Positions 8,421 through 18,306 are shown, counted from the first letter of the stretch. The stretch: DNA of 64,000 nucleotides from JAIBJN01 sp963699495 (GCA_963699495.1 CAVOUB010000006.1:62001-126000), one strand, 5' to 3'. Numbers and translations: made by a program. Notes: generated from the letters alone by a model not told the origin.

Positions 8421-8986
8421 CCACTGTTCCGGACACGCTCGACCGCCGCTTCCGCGAGGCCGCCGCGTCGGCAGGGCTCCTCGACGTCGCGTACGACTTC
8501 ACCGACTCCCCCGTCGGCCGCCTGCTCGTCGCGGCGAGCGGCCGCGGCCTGTGCCGGATCTCGTTCGACCCGGAGCCCGAGCGGGAGCTGGACGCTCTGG
8601 CCCGGGCGTTCGGCGCACGCATCCTGCGCTCCCCAGGCCCGGTCGACGCCGTCCGGCGGGAGCTCGACGAGTACTTCGAGGGCGAACGCAAGGAGTTCGA
8701 CCTCCCGGTCGACCTCACGCCGCTTCCCCACTTCCAGCGTCAGGTACTGGAGGAGCTCGTCCGAGTCACGTACGGCCATGTCGACACCTACGGAGGGCTG
8801 GCGCAGCGCATCGGGAAGCCCCGGGCGGCCCGCGCGGTCGGCGGCGCCTTGAACCGCAATCCGATCCCGATCGTCGTCCCGTGCCACCGCATCGTGGGCG
8901 CAAGCGGAAGCCTGACCGGCTACGCGGGCGGCCTCGAGCGCAAGGAGGCCCTCCTCGGCCTCGAGGGCGCGATCCTTCCCGGCTAG
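8417..8986 (+). CDS. ogt: Methylated-DNA--[protein]-cysteine S-methyltransferase (Ogt/MGMT)
   Basis: This suicide repair protein transfers the alkyl group from O6-alkylguanine to its own cysteine. The 189-residue protein has the N-terminal ribonuclease-like domain and a C-terminal DNA-binding domain with the active-site motif PCHR preceded by NPIPIVV and followed by RIVGASGSLTGYAGG. The arginine finger region (KPRAARAVGGALNRNP) is intact. The start codon overlaps the sigma factor stop by 4 bp. Confidence 0.94.
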   Translation: MTTVPDTLDRRFREAAASAGLLDVAYDFTDSPVGRLLVAASGRGLCRISFDPEPERELDALARAFGARILRSPGPVDAVRRELDEYFEGERKEFDLPVDLTPLPHFQRQVLEELVRVTYGHVDTYGGLAQRIGKPRAARAVGGALNRNPIPIVVPCHRIVGASGSLTGYAGGLERKEALLGLEGAILPG

Positions 8987-9261
8987 GCCGCTTCGCCGGT
9001 GCGCGCGGCCATCCGGCGAAGGAGCTCCCGGCGTACCTGTTCCCCGGTCAGGCGGGCCGCGTTGCGCGGGTACTCGATCAGGAGGTGGAGCGCGGGGGCA
9101 TCCTCCGTCGGGCCGTCAGGCCCTGCGGAAAGCACCGGACGAGCGGCCGGCCGGGTGCCTTGGACGACCGCGATCTCACCCGTCCGGACACCGTGCAGTC
9201 GGGCGTAGCACTCCTGCTCGTCGAGCGGCCTGAGCCTCGGACGCCTGCGGAAGATCCGCAC
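8983..9261 (-). CDS. Hypothetical protein (92 aa)
   Basis: A GTG start at 9261 gives a 92-residue protein with a basic N-terminus (RIFRRRPRLRPLDEQECYARLHG) and a C-terminal amphipathic helix (LTGEQVRRELLRRMAARTG). I recognise no domain. It reads as a real protein and its stop overlaps the convergent ogt stop by 4 bp. The start is uncertain because the ribosome binding site is weak. Confidence 0.5.
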   Translation of the reverse strand: MRIFRRRPRLRPLDEQECYARLHGVRTGEIAVVQGTRPAARPVLSAGPDGPTEDAPALHLLIEYPRNAARLTGEQVRRELLRRMAARTGEAA

Positions 9262-9329
9262 CCCGCTGAGCCTAGCGCGACCGGCGGTCGGCTCGAGGAG
9301 ACTCTGCCGGAACGCCGCCCCGCGTCGAG

Positions 9330-10801
<1,472 letters not shown>

Positions 10802-10805
<4 letters not shown>

Positions 10806-12547
10806 GATCTCGTGAGGATGAGCGTGCTATTCCCATCCCTAACCCCCTCCCACCCGGGGGGGAGCCAGCACGTCGCTCCTTCGAGCTCCACCATGGCCGG
10901 GCCCGTCACGGAGAGTGGCTCGCCGCCGCGCAGGCGAAGCTCGGGGCCGGGCACGACCTCGGCGCTTCGAACCGCGACGAGCTCGATCGGCCGGCCTCGG
11001 TCGGCGTAGCCGTAGCGCTCCTCGTGGGCACGGTGGAAGGACTCCGTCGGGTCGCCCTCCAGCGGCACCGTCAACTCGAACGACTGGCCCCGGTAGCGGA
11101 GATCCACCTCGCCGTGACGCGGCAGCAGCCCGGCTTCCTCGAACGGGATCACGTACGAGCGCACACGGTCGCGTCGTTCCTCGCTGGCTACCAGGCCGAG
11201 CGCGGAGAGGACACCGGCCGCGGCAGGGACGAGGACCTTCCGTATGCCGAGCTCCTCGGCCAGCTCGCAGGCGTGCAGAGGCCCCGCGCCGCCGAAGGCG
11301 ACCAGGGTGAAGTCGCGCGGGTCGTGGCCGCGCTCGACGGAGACGAGCCGGAGCGCCCGCAGCATTTCCGCGTTGACGACGTCGACGACCGCCTGCGCGT
11401 CGAAGTCGCCGAGAGCGAGCTCCGCGGCCGCCCGGTCCAGCTCGAGCCCGCCGGCCAGGACACCGGGAAGGCGCCCCAGGGCGAGGTTGGCGTCCGTGAC
11501 GGTCGGCTCCAGGCCGCCGCGGCCGTAGCACGCCGGACCGGGATCCGCCCCCGCGCTCTGGGGGCCCACGCGCAAGGCTCCTCCCGCGTCGCGCCAGACG
11601 ATCGAGCCGCCGCCCGCGCCGACCGTCTGCAGGTCGACCGTGGGCAGACGAATCGGGAAACCGCCCAGCTCGCGCTCGGCCGCGCGCTCGGCCCGGCCGC
11701 CGGCGATCAGGCAGACGTCCGTCGAGGTTCCGCCCATGTCGAGCGAGATCGCGTTCTCGACACCGGCGAGCTGGGCGATCCGAGCGGCGCCCACGACACC
11801 CGCCGCCGGGCCGGAGACGAGGACGAGCGACGGGTGGCGGGCTGCCTCGTCGAGCGTGCAGACGCCGCCGGACGAGCGCATGACGAGCGGCTCGCCGAGC
11901 CCGGCCTCCTTGCAGCGGTCGGCCAGCGACCACAGGTATTCGGCGAGCGCAGGCCCGAGGTAGGCGTCCACCGCGGTCGTCGAGGCGCGCTCGTACTCCC
12001 TGAACTCGGGGGCCACCTCGTGCGACGCGACGACGCGGGCATCGGGGAGCCGGCGGCGCACCTCGTCGGCGACGAGGCGCTCGTGCGTGGAGTCGCGGAA
12101 CGAGAAGAGGAGGCAGATCGCCACGGCCTCGGCGTCGAGCTCGGGCAGGGAGTCGAGGTCGAGCGGCTCGACGACGCCTTCGGGCCCGACGCGCTCGTGG
12201 ACGCCGACGCAGCGCTCGAGCGGGACGAGGGGCTCCGGGTGTCGGTCGCAAAGGCGGTACAGATGGGCGCGCGTCTGGCGGCGCAGGTGAAGGACGTGCT
12301 CGAAGCCGGCGGTTCCGACGAAGGCTGTCCGCGCTCCCTTGCGCTCGAGGAGCGCGTTGGTCGCGATGGTCGTCCCGTGGGTGAACCGCTCGAGCGGAAG
12401 ATCTCCGGCGCCGACGGCCATCGCGGCCTTGATGACGGAGTGCTCCTGTGCGCGGACGGTCGGCACCTTGGCCGTTCGCAACTCGCCGTCGGCGAGAAGC
12501 ACGGCGTCCGTGAAGGTGCCTCCGACGTCGATCCCGAGGATCGCCAC
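10802..12547 (-). CDS. Hydantoinase/oxoprolinase family protein (HyuA-like ATPase subunit)
   Basis: This is the ATP-binding partner of the downstream HyuB-like subunit. It begins with the actin-like phosphate-binding motif GIDVGGTFTDAVL and has FTHGTTIATNALLER, DMGGTSTDVCLI and the Gly-rich loop VGAGGGSIVW, all typical of hydantoinase A. At 581 residues it is shorter than the roughly 680-residue N-methylhydantoinase A, mainly in the C-terminal region, and may belong to a shorter actinobacterial clade. It is the first gene of a two-gene operon. Confidence 0.9.
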
Positions 12548-12584
12548 GGAGCACGTCTACCACGGCGGCCCGACGCCAGGGCCT

Positions 12585-13124
12585 CTAAGCGGCGTGCCGG
12601 CGCCGATACGAGCGCGCCTTCGTGCGGTTTCCGCACACCGCCATCGAGCACCAGTGGCGGGAGCGGTTGCGGGCCCGGTCGTAGAACGCCCACCCGCACC
12701 CATCGGCCCGGCAGGCCTTCAACCGGCGCCAGGTCCCGTCCGCCATCGCGGCAGCGACGATCGTGGTCAGCCGACCGAGGGCCCCGGAAACGCCGCCTGC
12801 AGCGGGCTCCAGCCGGGCGGTCCCGGCCGGGTCGAAGCGGAGCGCGAGCCGGGCCCGCTTCGCCGCCTGGCCGAGCGTCACAGCCGCCTCCTTCCGCACG
12901 CTCGTCCCGTTGTTCTCGAGCAGGAGCGCCCGGATCGCCTCGCGCAGCCGTCTCGCGTCGTGGAGATCGGCGGAGGTGGCAGCTCCCGTGCGACCGAGGC
13001 CGTGGGCCTCGAGCCACGTCTGCAAGGCTGCGGGGCTCGACAGCTCGTCGGTGCCGCTCTCGACCTCGAGCGTGTTCACGAAGACCCGCACCGTCTCGAG
13101 CTCGCCGGGAGCTTGATCGCTCAT
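12585..13124 (-). CDS. CGNR zinc-finger transcriptional regulator (ABATE domain)
   Basis: The 179-residue protein has the N-terminal ABATE domain (residues about 1-125) and a C-terminal CGNR zinc finger: CRADGCGWAFYD, then WCSMAVCGNRTKA, with four Cys. CGNR proteins are presumed DNA-binding regulators of stress or detoxification genes. It is transcribed divergently from a cupin gene across a 47-bp gap holding an inverted repeat, so it may control the cupin gene and itself. Confidence 0.88.
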   Translation of the reverse strand: MSDQAPGELETVRVFVNTLEVESGTDELSSPAALQTWLEAHGLGRTGAATSADLHDARRLREAIRALLLENNGTSVRKEAAVTLGQAAKRARLALRFDPAGTARLEPAAGGVSGALGRLTTIVAAAMADGTWRRLKACRADGCGWAFYDRARNRSRHWCSMAVCGNRTKARSYRRRHAA

Positions 13125-13138
13125 AACCTTCTATGATA

Positions 13139-13160
13139 GGTCACTGGTTACTCAGCGACC
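13139..13160. promoter_or_regulatory. Inverted repeat between CGNR regulator and cupin gene
   Basis: GGTCACTG and CAGCGACC, separated by 6 nt, form an imperfect dyad (7 of 8 pairs). It lies in the short divergent promoter region and is a candidate operator for the CGNR regulator. Confidence 0.4.
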
Positions 13161-13171
13161 AGGAGGACGAC

Positions 13172-13582
13172 ATGCCCGACTCGCCCTACCGCGTGGCCCA
13201 CGTGTCCGAGATCGTCACTCCGGCAGGAAGCCAGCCGGGCAAGGCACCTTGGCGGGCCGTGCGGAGGCACTTCGGCATCCGCTCGTTCGGCGTCTCCGCC
13301 TACACGGCCGAGGCGGCCGGCGACGTGTTCACGAGCGAGCACACCGAGGTCGACACGCAGCACGAGGAGCTCTTCTACGTCGCAAGCGGGCGCGCGGCGA
13401 TCAGCGTCGACCGCGAGACCGTCGAGGCCGGCGCGGGAACGTTCGTCTACGTCCCGGACCCCGCCGTGAGCCGCGGCGCGACCGCGCTCGAGCCGGGCAC
13501 GACGCTGCTCGCGATGGGAGGCGAGCCCGGCAAGCAGTTCGAGATCTCGCTGTGGGAGCGGGAGCACGCCGACGGTGAGTAG
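13172..13582 (+). CDS. Cupin-domain protein
   Basis: The ATG start has AGGAGG 4 nt upstream and gives a 136-residue protein. A single cupin beta-barrel is recognisable from EHTEVDTQHEELFYVASGRA and the following turn that leads into GTFVYVPDPAV. The metal-binding residues of classical cupins are only partly present (H, E, E), so enzymatic activity is uncertain; it could be a small-molecule sensor. The 3' end overlaps the glycosylase gene by 8 bp. Confidence 0.75.
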   Translation: MPDSPYRVAHVSEIVTPAGSQPGKAPWRAVRRHFGIRSFGVSAYTAEAAGDVFTSEHTEVDTQHEELFYVASGRAAISVDRETVEAGAGTFVYVPDPAVSRGATALEPGTTLLAMGGEPGKQFEISLWEREHADGE

Positions 13583-14510
13583 GGCGCCCTGGAGCGCGGA
13601 GCTGCCGCTTGTCGGGGCCGGCGGCGAGCCGGTCGACCTCTGGCGCTCGATCCAGTCGCACGGCCTCGTCGACCTTCCGCCCATGCGGATCGACGACGAG
13701 GGCCGGGCGCTCGACATCACGGTGCCGCTTCCGGCCGGGCGGCCCCGGACCGTGAGGATCGCCGAGGGCAGGCCCGGCCGGGCGCGCGTGACGGTCGCGG
13801 GCCGTGCCCCAGGGGAACGGCAGGCCGGGGACCTCCTCGACGTCGTGGCGCACGTCCTCAGGCTGGACGACGACCTCTCCCCCTTCTACGCGGTGGCCGC
13901 CGCCGATCCCGAGCTCGCCTGGGCGACTCGGGGCGCCGGCCGGCTCGTCCGCAGCCCGACGGTCTTCGAGGAGGTCGTGAAGACGATCTGCACGACCAAC
14001 TGCGCCTGGTCGGCGACCGAGCGGATGGTCGGCGCGCTCGTCGAGCACCTCGGGGAGCCTGCCGCAGGCGTTCCGGACGGCCCCTACGGCCGCGCCTTCC
14101 CCACCCCGGCCACCATGGCCGCAGCGGACGAAGCCTTCTACCGCGACGTGGTCCGCGCCGGTTACCGGGGCGCCTATCTGCGCTCGCTCGCCGCCGACGT
14201 CGCCTCGGGCGCGCTCGATCTCGAGGCGCTCGGCCGGGCGACCCGCGAGGACCTCCCCGACGACGACCTGGCGACGCTCCTCCTCGCGCTCCCGGGCGTC
14301 GGGCCCTATGCCGCGGCGCACATCATGATGCTGCTCGGCCGCTACTCGCGCCTCGTCTTCGACTCCTGGACCCGTCCCAAGTTCGCCAGCCTGAACGGCG
14401 GCAAGCCGCTGAAGGACTCCACCATCGAGCGCCGCTTCCGCCGCTACGGGCCGTATGCCGGGCTCGCGTTCTGGCTCGTCCTGACGCGCGACTGGGTTTC
14501 CGACGCGTGA
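13575..14510 (+). CDS. HhH-GPD family DNA glycosylase (AlkA/3-methyladenine type)
   Basis: The 311-residue protein has an N-terminal beta-rich domain (1-110) and an all-helical HhH-GPD domain. The helix-hairpin-helix LALPGVGPYAAAHIMMLLG is followed by a catalytic-type Asp in LVFDSWTR. This is the AlkA/OGG-like layout for removal of alkylated or oxidised bases. No iron-sulphur cysteine cluster is present. GTG start; the stop overlaps the azlC start (GTGA). Confidence 0.88.
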   Translation: MSRAPWSAELPLVGAGGEPVDLWRSIQSHGLVDLPPMRIDDEGRALDITVPLPAGRPRTVRIAEGRPGRARVTVAGRAPGERQAGDLLDVVAHVLRLDDDLSPFYAVAAADPELAWATRGAGRLVRSPTVFEEVVKTICTTNCAWSATERMVGALVEHLGEPAAGVPDGPYGRAFPTPATMAAADEAFYRDVVRAGYRGAYLRSLAADVASGALDLEALGRATREDLPDDDLATLLLALPGVGPYAAAHIMMLLGRYSRLVFDSWTRPKFASLNGGKPLKDSTIERRFRRYGPYAGLAFWLVLTRDWVSDA

Positions 14511-15163
14511 GCCCCGCCCGGTATCGCGACGGGGCGAGGAAGGTCGCCCCGATCGGCGTCGCCGCGTTCGCGTTCGCGGTGTCGTTCGGCGTCCTGGGCC
14601 GGGCGTCGGGGATCGACTCTGTGGAGGCGGTCGTCATGTCGGCGACCACATTCGCCGGCTCCGCGCAGTTCGCAGCCGCCTCCATCCTCGGCGCCGGAGG
14701 GGGGATCGTCTCCGCCATCGTCGCCGCGACGCTCCTCAACGCCCGCTATGCGCCGATCAGCGTCTCGATGGCGCCGGTCTTCGTCGGCAGCCCGGTGCGG
14801 CGCCTCTTCGAGTCGCAGCTGATCGTGGACGAGTCCTGGGCGATGTCGCGTCGGCCGGACGGCCACTACGACCGCCGCCTGCTCGTCGGCGCGGGCCTCG
14901 TCCTCTATGCCTGCTGGGTCGGCGGCACGGTCGTCGGGGCAAGTGCAGGAAACGCCCTCGGCGATCCGGCAAGCCTCGGCCTCGACGCGGCCTTCCCGGC
15001 GCTCTTCCTCGCCATCCTCGTGCCCCAGGTGCGGTCGAGGCGCGCGCTGGCCGCGGCTGTTCTCGGCGGGACGATCGCGCTCGCACTCCTCCCCATCGCC
15101 CCCGCCGGCGTCCCGATCGTCGCGGCCGCCGCTGCGTGCCTCCTCGGCTGGAGACGGCCGTGA
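14507..15163 (+). CDS. azlC: AzlC-family branched-chain amino acid exporter, large subunit
   Basis: AzlC and AzlD form a two-component exporter of branched-chain amino acids (and azaleucine). The 218-residue protein is strongly hydrophobic with about five to six membrane segments and the family motifs FAVSFGVLGRASG, TTFAGSAQFAA and NARYAPISVS. It overlaps the glycosylase and azlD genes by 4 bp each, which makes one transcription unit with the cupin gene. Confidence 0.9.
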   Translation: MSPARYRDGARKVAPIGVAAFAFAVSFGVLGRASGIDSVEAVVMSATTFAGSAQFAAASILGAGGGIVSAIVAATLLNARYAPISVSMAPVFVGSPVRRLFESQLIVDESWAMSRRPDGHYDRRLLVGAGLVLYACWVGGTVVGASAGNALGDPASLGLDAAFPALFLAILVPQVRSRRALAAAVLGGTIALALLPIAPAGVPIVAAAAACLLGWRRP

Positions 15164-15468
15164 GCGAGACCTGGATCGTCATCGCGATCGTGGGGGCAGC
15201 CACCATCGCGCTGAAATCGGTCGGCCCGGTACTCCTCGGCGGCAAGCCCCTCCCGGAGCACCTGACGGGTGTGGTCGCCCTCCTGGCGCCCGCGCTCCTG
15301 GCCGCGCTCGTCGTCACGCAGGTCGCCGGCGGAGACGAGGAGATCGTGCTCGATGCGCGCCTCGTCGGCCTCGGCGCGGCGGTCGTCGCCATCCTGCTCC
15401 GGGCACCTCTCCTGCTGGTCGTGGTCGCCGCCGCGGCGGCCACGGCCCTCGTCCGGCTCGTGACCTAG
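15160..15468 (+). CDS. azlD: AzlD-family branched-chain amino acid exporter, small subunit
   Basis: This is a 102-residue membrane protein with four predicted membrane segments and the AzlD pattern (VGAATIALKSVGPVLLGG near the N-terminus). The GTG start overlaps the azlC stop as GTGA. It is the last gene of the cupin-glycosylase-azlCD unit. Confidence 0.88.
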   Translation: MSETWIVIAIVGAATIALKSVGPVLLGGKPLPEHLTGVVALLAPALLAALVVTQVAGGDEEIVLDARLVGLGAAVVAILLRAPLLLVVVAAAAATALVRLVT

Positions 15469-15496
15469 CCGCTTCCCTGCCTTGACGACATCGTGC

Positions 15497-15650
15497 TTGA
15501 CGGCACGAAGTCTCGGGTGGAGAATCCCCGCGCAGGGAGGCGGAGGAGAGCCGATGCGCGACTTTCGATCGCTGACGAGCGGACCGCGACCAAGATCTCG
15601 CGCCTGACGACGCGAGTAGGAGGGGGCGGCTCCGGCCGCCCCCTCGCCTT
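15497..15650 (+). ncRNA. Candidate short orphan transcript (small RNA or leader peptide)
   Basis: TTGACG at 15497-15502 and GAGAAT at 15520-15525, with a 17-bp spacer, resemble a promoter. About 95 bp further on is a strong hairpin that could end the transcript. Inside is a 17-codon open frame (15554-15607) behind GGAGGAG. No larger gene fits. The product could be a small RNA or a peptide-coding leader. The promoter match is only moderate. Confidence 0.35.
15620..15650 (+). terminator. GC-rich hairpin with TCCG tetraloop
   Basis: GAGGGGGCGGC (15620-15630) pairs perfectly over 11 bp with GCCGCCCCCTC (15635-15645) around a TCCG loop, followed by a short weak T stretch (GCCTTTC). It can end the candidate short transcript or read-through from azlD. 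Confidence 0.65.
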
Positions 15651-15653
15651 TCA

Positions 15654-15785
15654 CTAGGCCGCAGCCGCCAGCCGGTACCCCACCCCCCACACGTTGACGA
15701 CGTACACGGCCTCGCCGTTCAGGTTCAGCTTGCGGCGCAGGCGGCTGGCGTGCGAGTCCAACGTCCTCGTCGGCCGAGCAAGTCG
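15654..15785 (-). pseudogene. 3' fragment of an OmpR-family response regulator
   Basis: The minus strand encodes only the last 40 or so residues of a winged-helix response regulator (TRTLDSHASRLRRKLNLNG, then VVNVWGVGYRL and a stop). It matches the C-terminus of the regulator at 18.3-19.0 kb almost residue for residue. Similarity ends abruptly near 15785, and no receiver domain or start codon follows. It is a remnant of a duplicated or disrupted gene. Confidence 0.85.
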
Positions 15786-16108
15786 ACAGACCTACCCCAA
15801 CCCATTACGGATCATCGACCTCCTGTGCAGAGGACTGAGCGCGCGCCATTGTCGGGCGAGATCTTCCTTGTCTGCCTGAGCAGCTTCTCCTATTGACCCC
15901 ACGCCTCGAAACCCTCGACAGACCTCCACGGTTGCTCCGCGAGAACTGCACAGTGCGGAAGAAATCTGACTGGCGCGGATCGGCTGCATCTGTTTCGGAA
16001 TGGGGGTAATCTGACCTTGCCGTCATGACGAGGGTACGTGTGATGTGTGGCCAGTCCGATGGGAGTTTCTCCCCAACCGAGACTGCTGGGCCCCCGGGCG
16101 AACGGGGA
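15786..16108. other. Gene-free stretch upstream of the secreted repeat protein
   Basis: No convincing gene is seen on either strand. TTGTCT (15868-15873) and TATTGA (15891-15896) with a 17-bp spacer form a possible promoter on the plus strand. The stretch is less GC-rich than its surroundings, which fits an acquired or decayed segment. Confidence 0.4.
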
Positions 16109-16906
16109 ATGAAGGCGATGACGCGACCCGCGAAGACGCCGCACCTCGGCGTTGCGCTCGCAGTTGCCCTCATCTGCTTGGCATACGCGGGTGTTGGGCG
16201 TGCCCAGGTGGTTTCCGAGCCGGTGGGCGAGGCTCCCGCGGCACCCGCCGAAGCGCCCGCAGAGGTGACGGACCCCGTGAGCGAGCCCCCCGCGGCACCC
16301 GCCGAACTGCCCGCAGAGGTGACGGACCCCGTGAGCGAGCCCCCCGCGGCACCCGCCGAACCGCCCGCAGAGGTGACGGACCCCGTGAGCGAGCCCCCCG
16401 CGGCACCCGCCGAACCGCCCGCAGAGGTGACGGACCCCGTGAGCGAGCCCCCCGCGGCACCCGCCGAACCGCCCGCAGAGGTGACGGACCCCGTAAGCGA
16501 GCCCCCCGCGGCATCAGGAAGTGGCGACTCGATCGTCGTGATCAACTCCGCTTCGACCACACCGGGCATCGATGCGGCGTTCTCCGTGCCCTCGTCGGAC
16601 TCATCTGCAGGAGCCGTGATCGGCCGCGAGCCTTCAGCCCCCCGCTCGGATTCCGGCCGGGGCAAGCGTTCCTCGCCCTCAGTTCTCGATCCGCAGCGGC
16701 TTCCGCCTGTGCCTCAAGCGCCAGCGCCCTCGCCTGCGGGCGCGGGAGCCTCAGGCGGTTCCGGCGGCGGTTTCTCCGGTGGTCTCTTCGCCGCCCTTGT
16801 CGGATCTCTCATTGTGGTAGCCCCTGGGTTGGGCCGGGTTGTGAGCCTGTCCCTTACTCCTGTGCGGGCACCTACGCTCGTCGGCGGCCTCGAACGGCCT
16901 GATTAG
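16109..16906 (+). CDS. Secreted/anchored protein with Pro-Glu-Ala tandem repeats
   Basis: From ATG at 16109 (or 16118) the product is about 265 residues. It has a signal peptide (hydrophobic core GVALAVALICLAYAGVG, cleavage near GRAQ), then 18-residue repeats of the type VTDPVSEPPAAPAEPPAE, a Ser/Pro-rich linker and a Gly-rich C-terminal part with one hydrophobic segment (GLFAALVGSLIVVAPGLG). The repeats resemble a wall-spanning stalk, so it may be an envelope protein. I recognise no catalytic domain. Start choice is uncertain because the ribosome binding site is weak. Confidence 0.75.
   Translation: MKAMTRPAKTPHLGVALAVALICLAYAGVGRAQVVSEPVGEAPAAPAEAPAEVTDPVSEPPAAPAELPAEVTDPVSEPPAAPAEPPAEVTDPVSEPPAAPAEPPAEVTDPVSEPPAAPAEPPAEVTDPVSEPPAASGSGDSIVVINSASTTPGIDAAFSVPSSDSSAGAVIGREPSAPRSDSGRGKRSSPSVLDPQRLPPVPQAPAPSPAGAGASGGSGGGFSGGLFAALVGSLIVVAPGLGRVVSLSLTPVRAPTLVGGLERPD
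16211..16513 (+). repeat. 54-bp in-frame tandem repeat
   Basis: Four near-identical 54-bp units begin at 16265, 16319, 16373 and 16427, with a partial fifth at 16481 and a diverged unit before 16265. The unit length is a multiple of three, so copy number can change without breaking the frame. The near-identity of units suggests recent expansion. Confidence 0.93.
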
Positions 16907-16991
16907 CGCTTCCCCGGGCGACTTGAGGCGCGGCGGGCCCTTGCGTCCCGCGGCGCTCTTTCCGAGATGCCAAACATGGAGGAATGCGCTG

Positions 16992-17735
16992 ATGTCCAGC
17001 AATCGGAGTCAACAAAGCATTGGAGGGGGGCCCGAGAATGGGTCGGCGGGCCTCGCCACCAGGCGCACGCCAGATCCCAAGAAGGCGCCCCGCCCCCGAC
17101 CGCTGACGACGGTCGTGCTCGATCGGGACCCAATCTGGTCGCACGCGGTCGAGCAGGTTCTCGAGCGGCTCCACATCAACGTCGTTGGCAAGGCCAGCTC
17201 GCCGGAGCGTGCGCTCGCGCTCATTGCCGAGCACAAACCCGATCTGCTGATCGCCGAAATCAAGACAGGCGATTCCGAGATCGACGGAATCGCCTGCCTG
17301 CGGCAAGCGAGAGCACGCGCGCCCGACCTCAAGACGATCGTGTTCTCCAGGTCGGACGATCGAGAAGAGATCCTGGCCGCCTTCTCTGCGGGCGCCCTCG
17401 CCTACGTCCACAAGAAGACGCACCCCGACGACCTCGCCATGGCGATTCGGCAGCTCTTCCGCGAGCGCTCCATCCACCTCGCCGAAGACCGGATCATCAA
17501 CCCACGAAGACAGACGCCGCTTTCCCCTCGCCAGACCGAGATCCTCCAGCTCGTCGCTGAAGGACTGTCAACCACCGACATGGCGAGGACGCTGTGGGTA
17601 ACCGAACAGACGGTCAAGTTCCACCTTGGAAACATCTACCGGAAGCTCGGCGTGTCGAACCGGACCGCAGCAGCCCGCTGGGCCTACGAGCAAGGCCTGC
17701 TCGCGGAGGAGGCTAACCATCAAGCTAAGCCTTAG
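16992..17735 (+). CDS. NarL/LuxR-family regulator with atypical receiver domain
   Basis: Starting at ATG 16992 (GGAGGA 8 nt upstream) the protein has 247 residues: a disordered N-terminus (1-38), a receiver-like domain (39-155) and a LuxR HTH (about 178-238, PLSPRQTEILQLVAEGLST and QTVKFHLGNIYRKLGVSNR). The acidic pair (D44, D46) and the conserved Lys (HKKTHP) are present, but the phosphoacceptor position reads LLIAEI, so Asp is Glu (E89). Such receivers are often phosphorylation-independent. It follows the secreted repeat protein on the same strand. Confidence 0.85.
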   Translation: MSSNRSQQSIGGGPENGSAGLATRRTPDPKKAPRPRPLTTVVLDRDPIWSHAVEQVLERLHINVVGKASSPERALALIAEHKPDLLIAEIKTGDSEIDGIACLRQARARAPDLKTIVFSRSDDREEILAAFSAGALAYVHKKTHPDDLAMAIRQLFRERSIHLAEDRIINPRRQTPLSPRQTEILQLVAEGLSTTDMARTLWVTEQTVKFHLGNIYRKLGVSNRTAAARWAYEQGLLAEEANHQAKP

Positions 17736-18268
17736 CGTGAGCCTAGGTCGAAAAACCGAGCACCAGCGGGAAACGGCGGCTCTGTCCTACCCCGAGCTAC
17801 GGCGGTCGGGTCGAACGCGAATACCAGGGCAAGCCCAAGGGTCGTCGCTACCGATTCTGACGAAGCGCAACTCCGTCGAACGAGTCCAGCCGCCCCTGCG
17901 GCGAGCGCAAGATCCACATCGCCTGGCTCATCGAAGGAACCCATAATGAGGACGCGCGCCGACGGAACCTCCGCACGAATGCGGCGAGTCGCCTCGACCG
18001 CGTCGAGTGCAGGCATCTCCGAACCCATCAAGACGACGTCGGGCAGGAGCGAGCTCGCGAGCTCGACCGCTTCCCTGCCGTCGTGTGCACAACCGACGAT
18101 GTCAAAGCGCTCCTCGGCGCTGAGCGTCCTCATCAGCTCCCGCACAAGTAGGCGGTCCCCGTCGGCGAGGAGAACACGGATCGCACCGGTGGGAGGGCCG
18201 CCCGCCATCATCTGCGGAAGAAGGATGCCGCACCCCGGGTCTCCTGTGAAGGGCACGAACTCCGCCAC
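17732..18268 (-). CDS. Degenerate stand-alone receiver-domain protein
   Basis: The 178-residue product (perhaps starting at 18208 or 18211, just before the domain) has a receiver fold without an output domain. The acidic pair is present (LLADGD) and the alpha4 region is recognisable. The phosphoacceptor site reads VVLMGSEMP where VVLMDxxMP is expected, and the conserved Thr/Ser and Lys positions read MGSF and VRRS. It therefore probably cannot be phosphorylated. It is convergent with the LuxR-type regulator (4-bp overlap). Confidence 0.65.
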   Translation of the reverse strand: MAEFVPFTGDPGCGILLPQMMAGGPPTGAIRVLLADGDRLLVRELMRTLSAEERFDIVGCAHDGREAVELASSLLPDVVLMGSEMPALDAVEATRRIRAEVPSARVLIMGSFDEPGDVDLALAAGAAGLVRRSCASSESVATTLGLALVFAFDPTAVARGRTEPPFPAGARFFDLGSR

Positions 18269-18306
18269 TCACCTAGCAAGCGGCGAAAATCCCTCTGACG
18301 GCGCCG

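Noticed and set aside
16211..16513. CRISPR-like array
   Set aside because: The units are contiguous 54-bp coding repeats without unique spacers and lie within an open frame.
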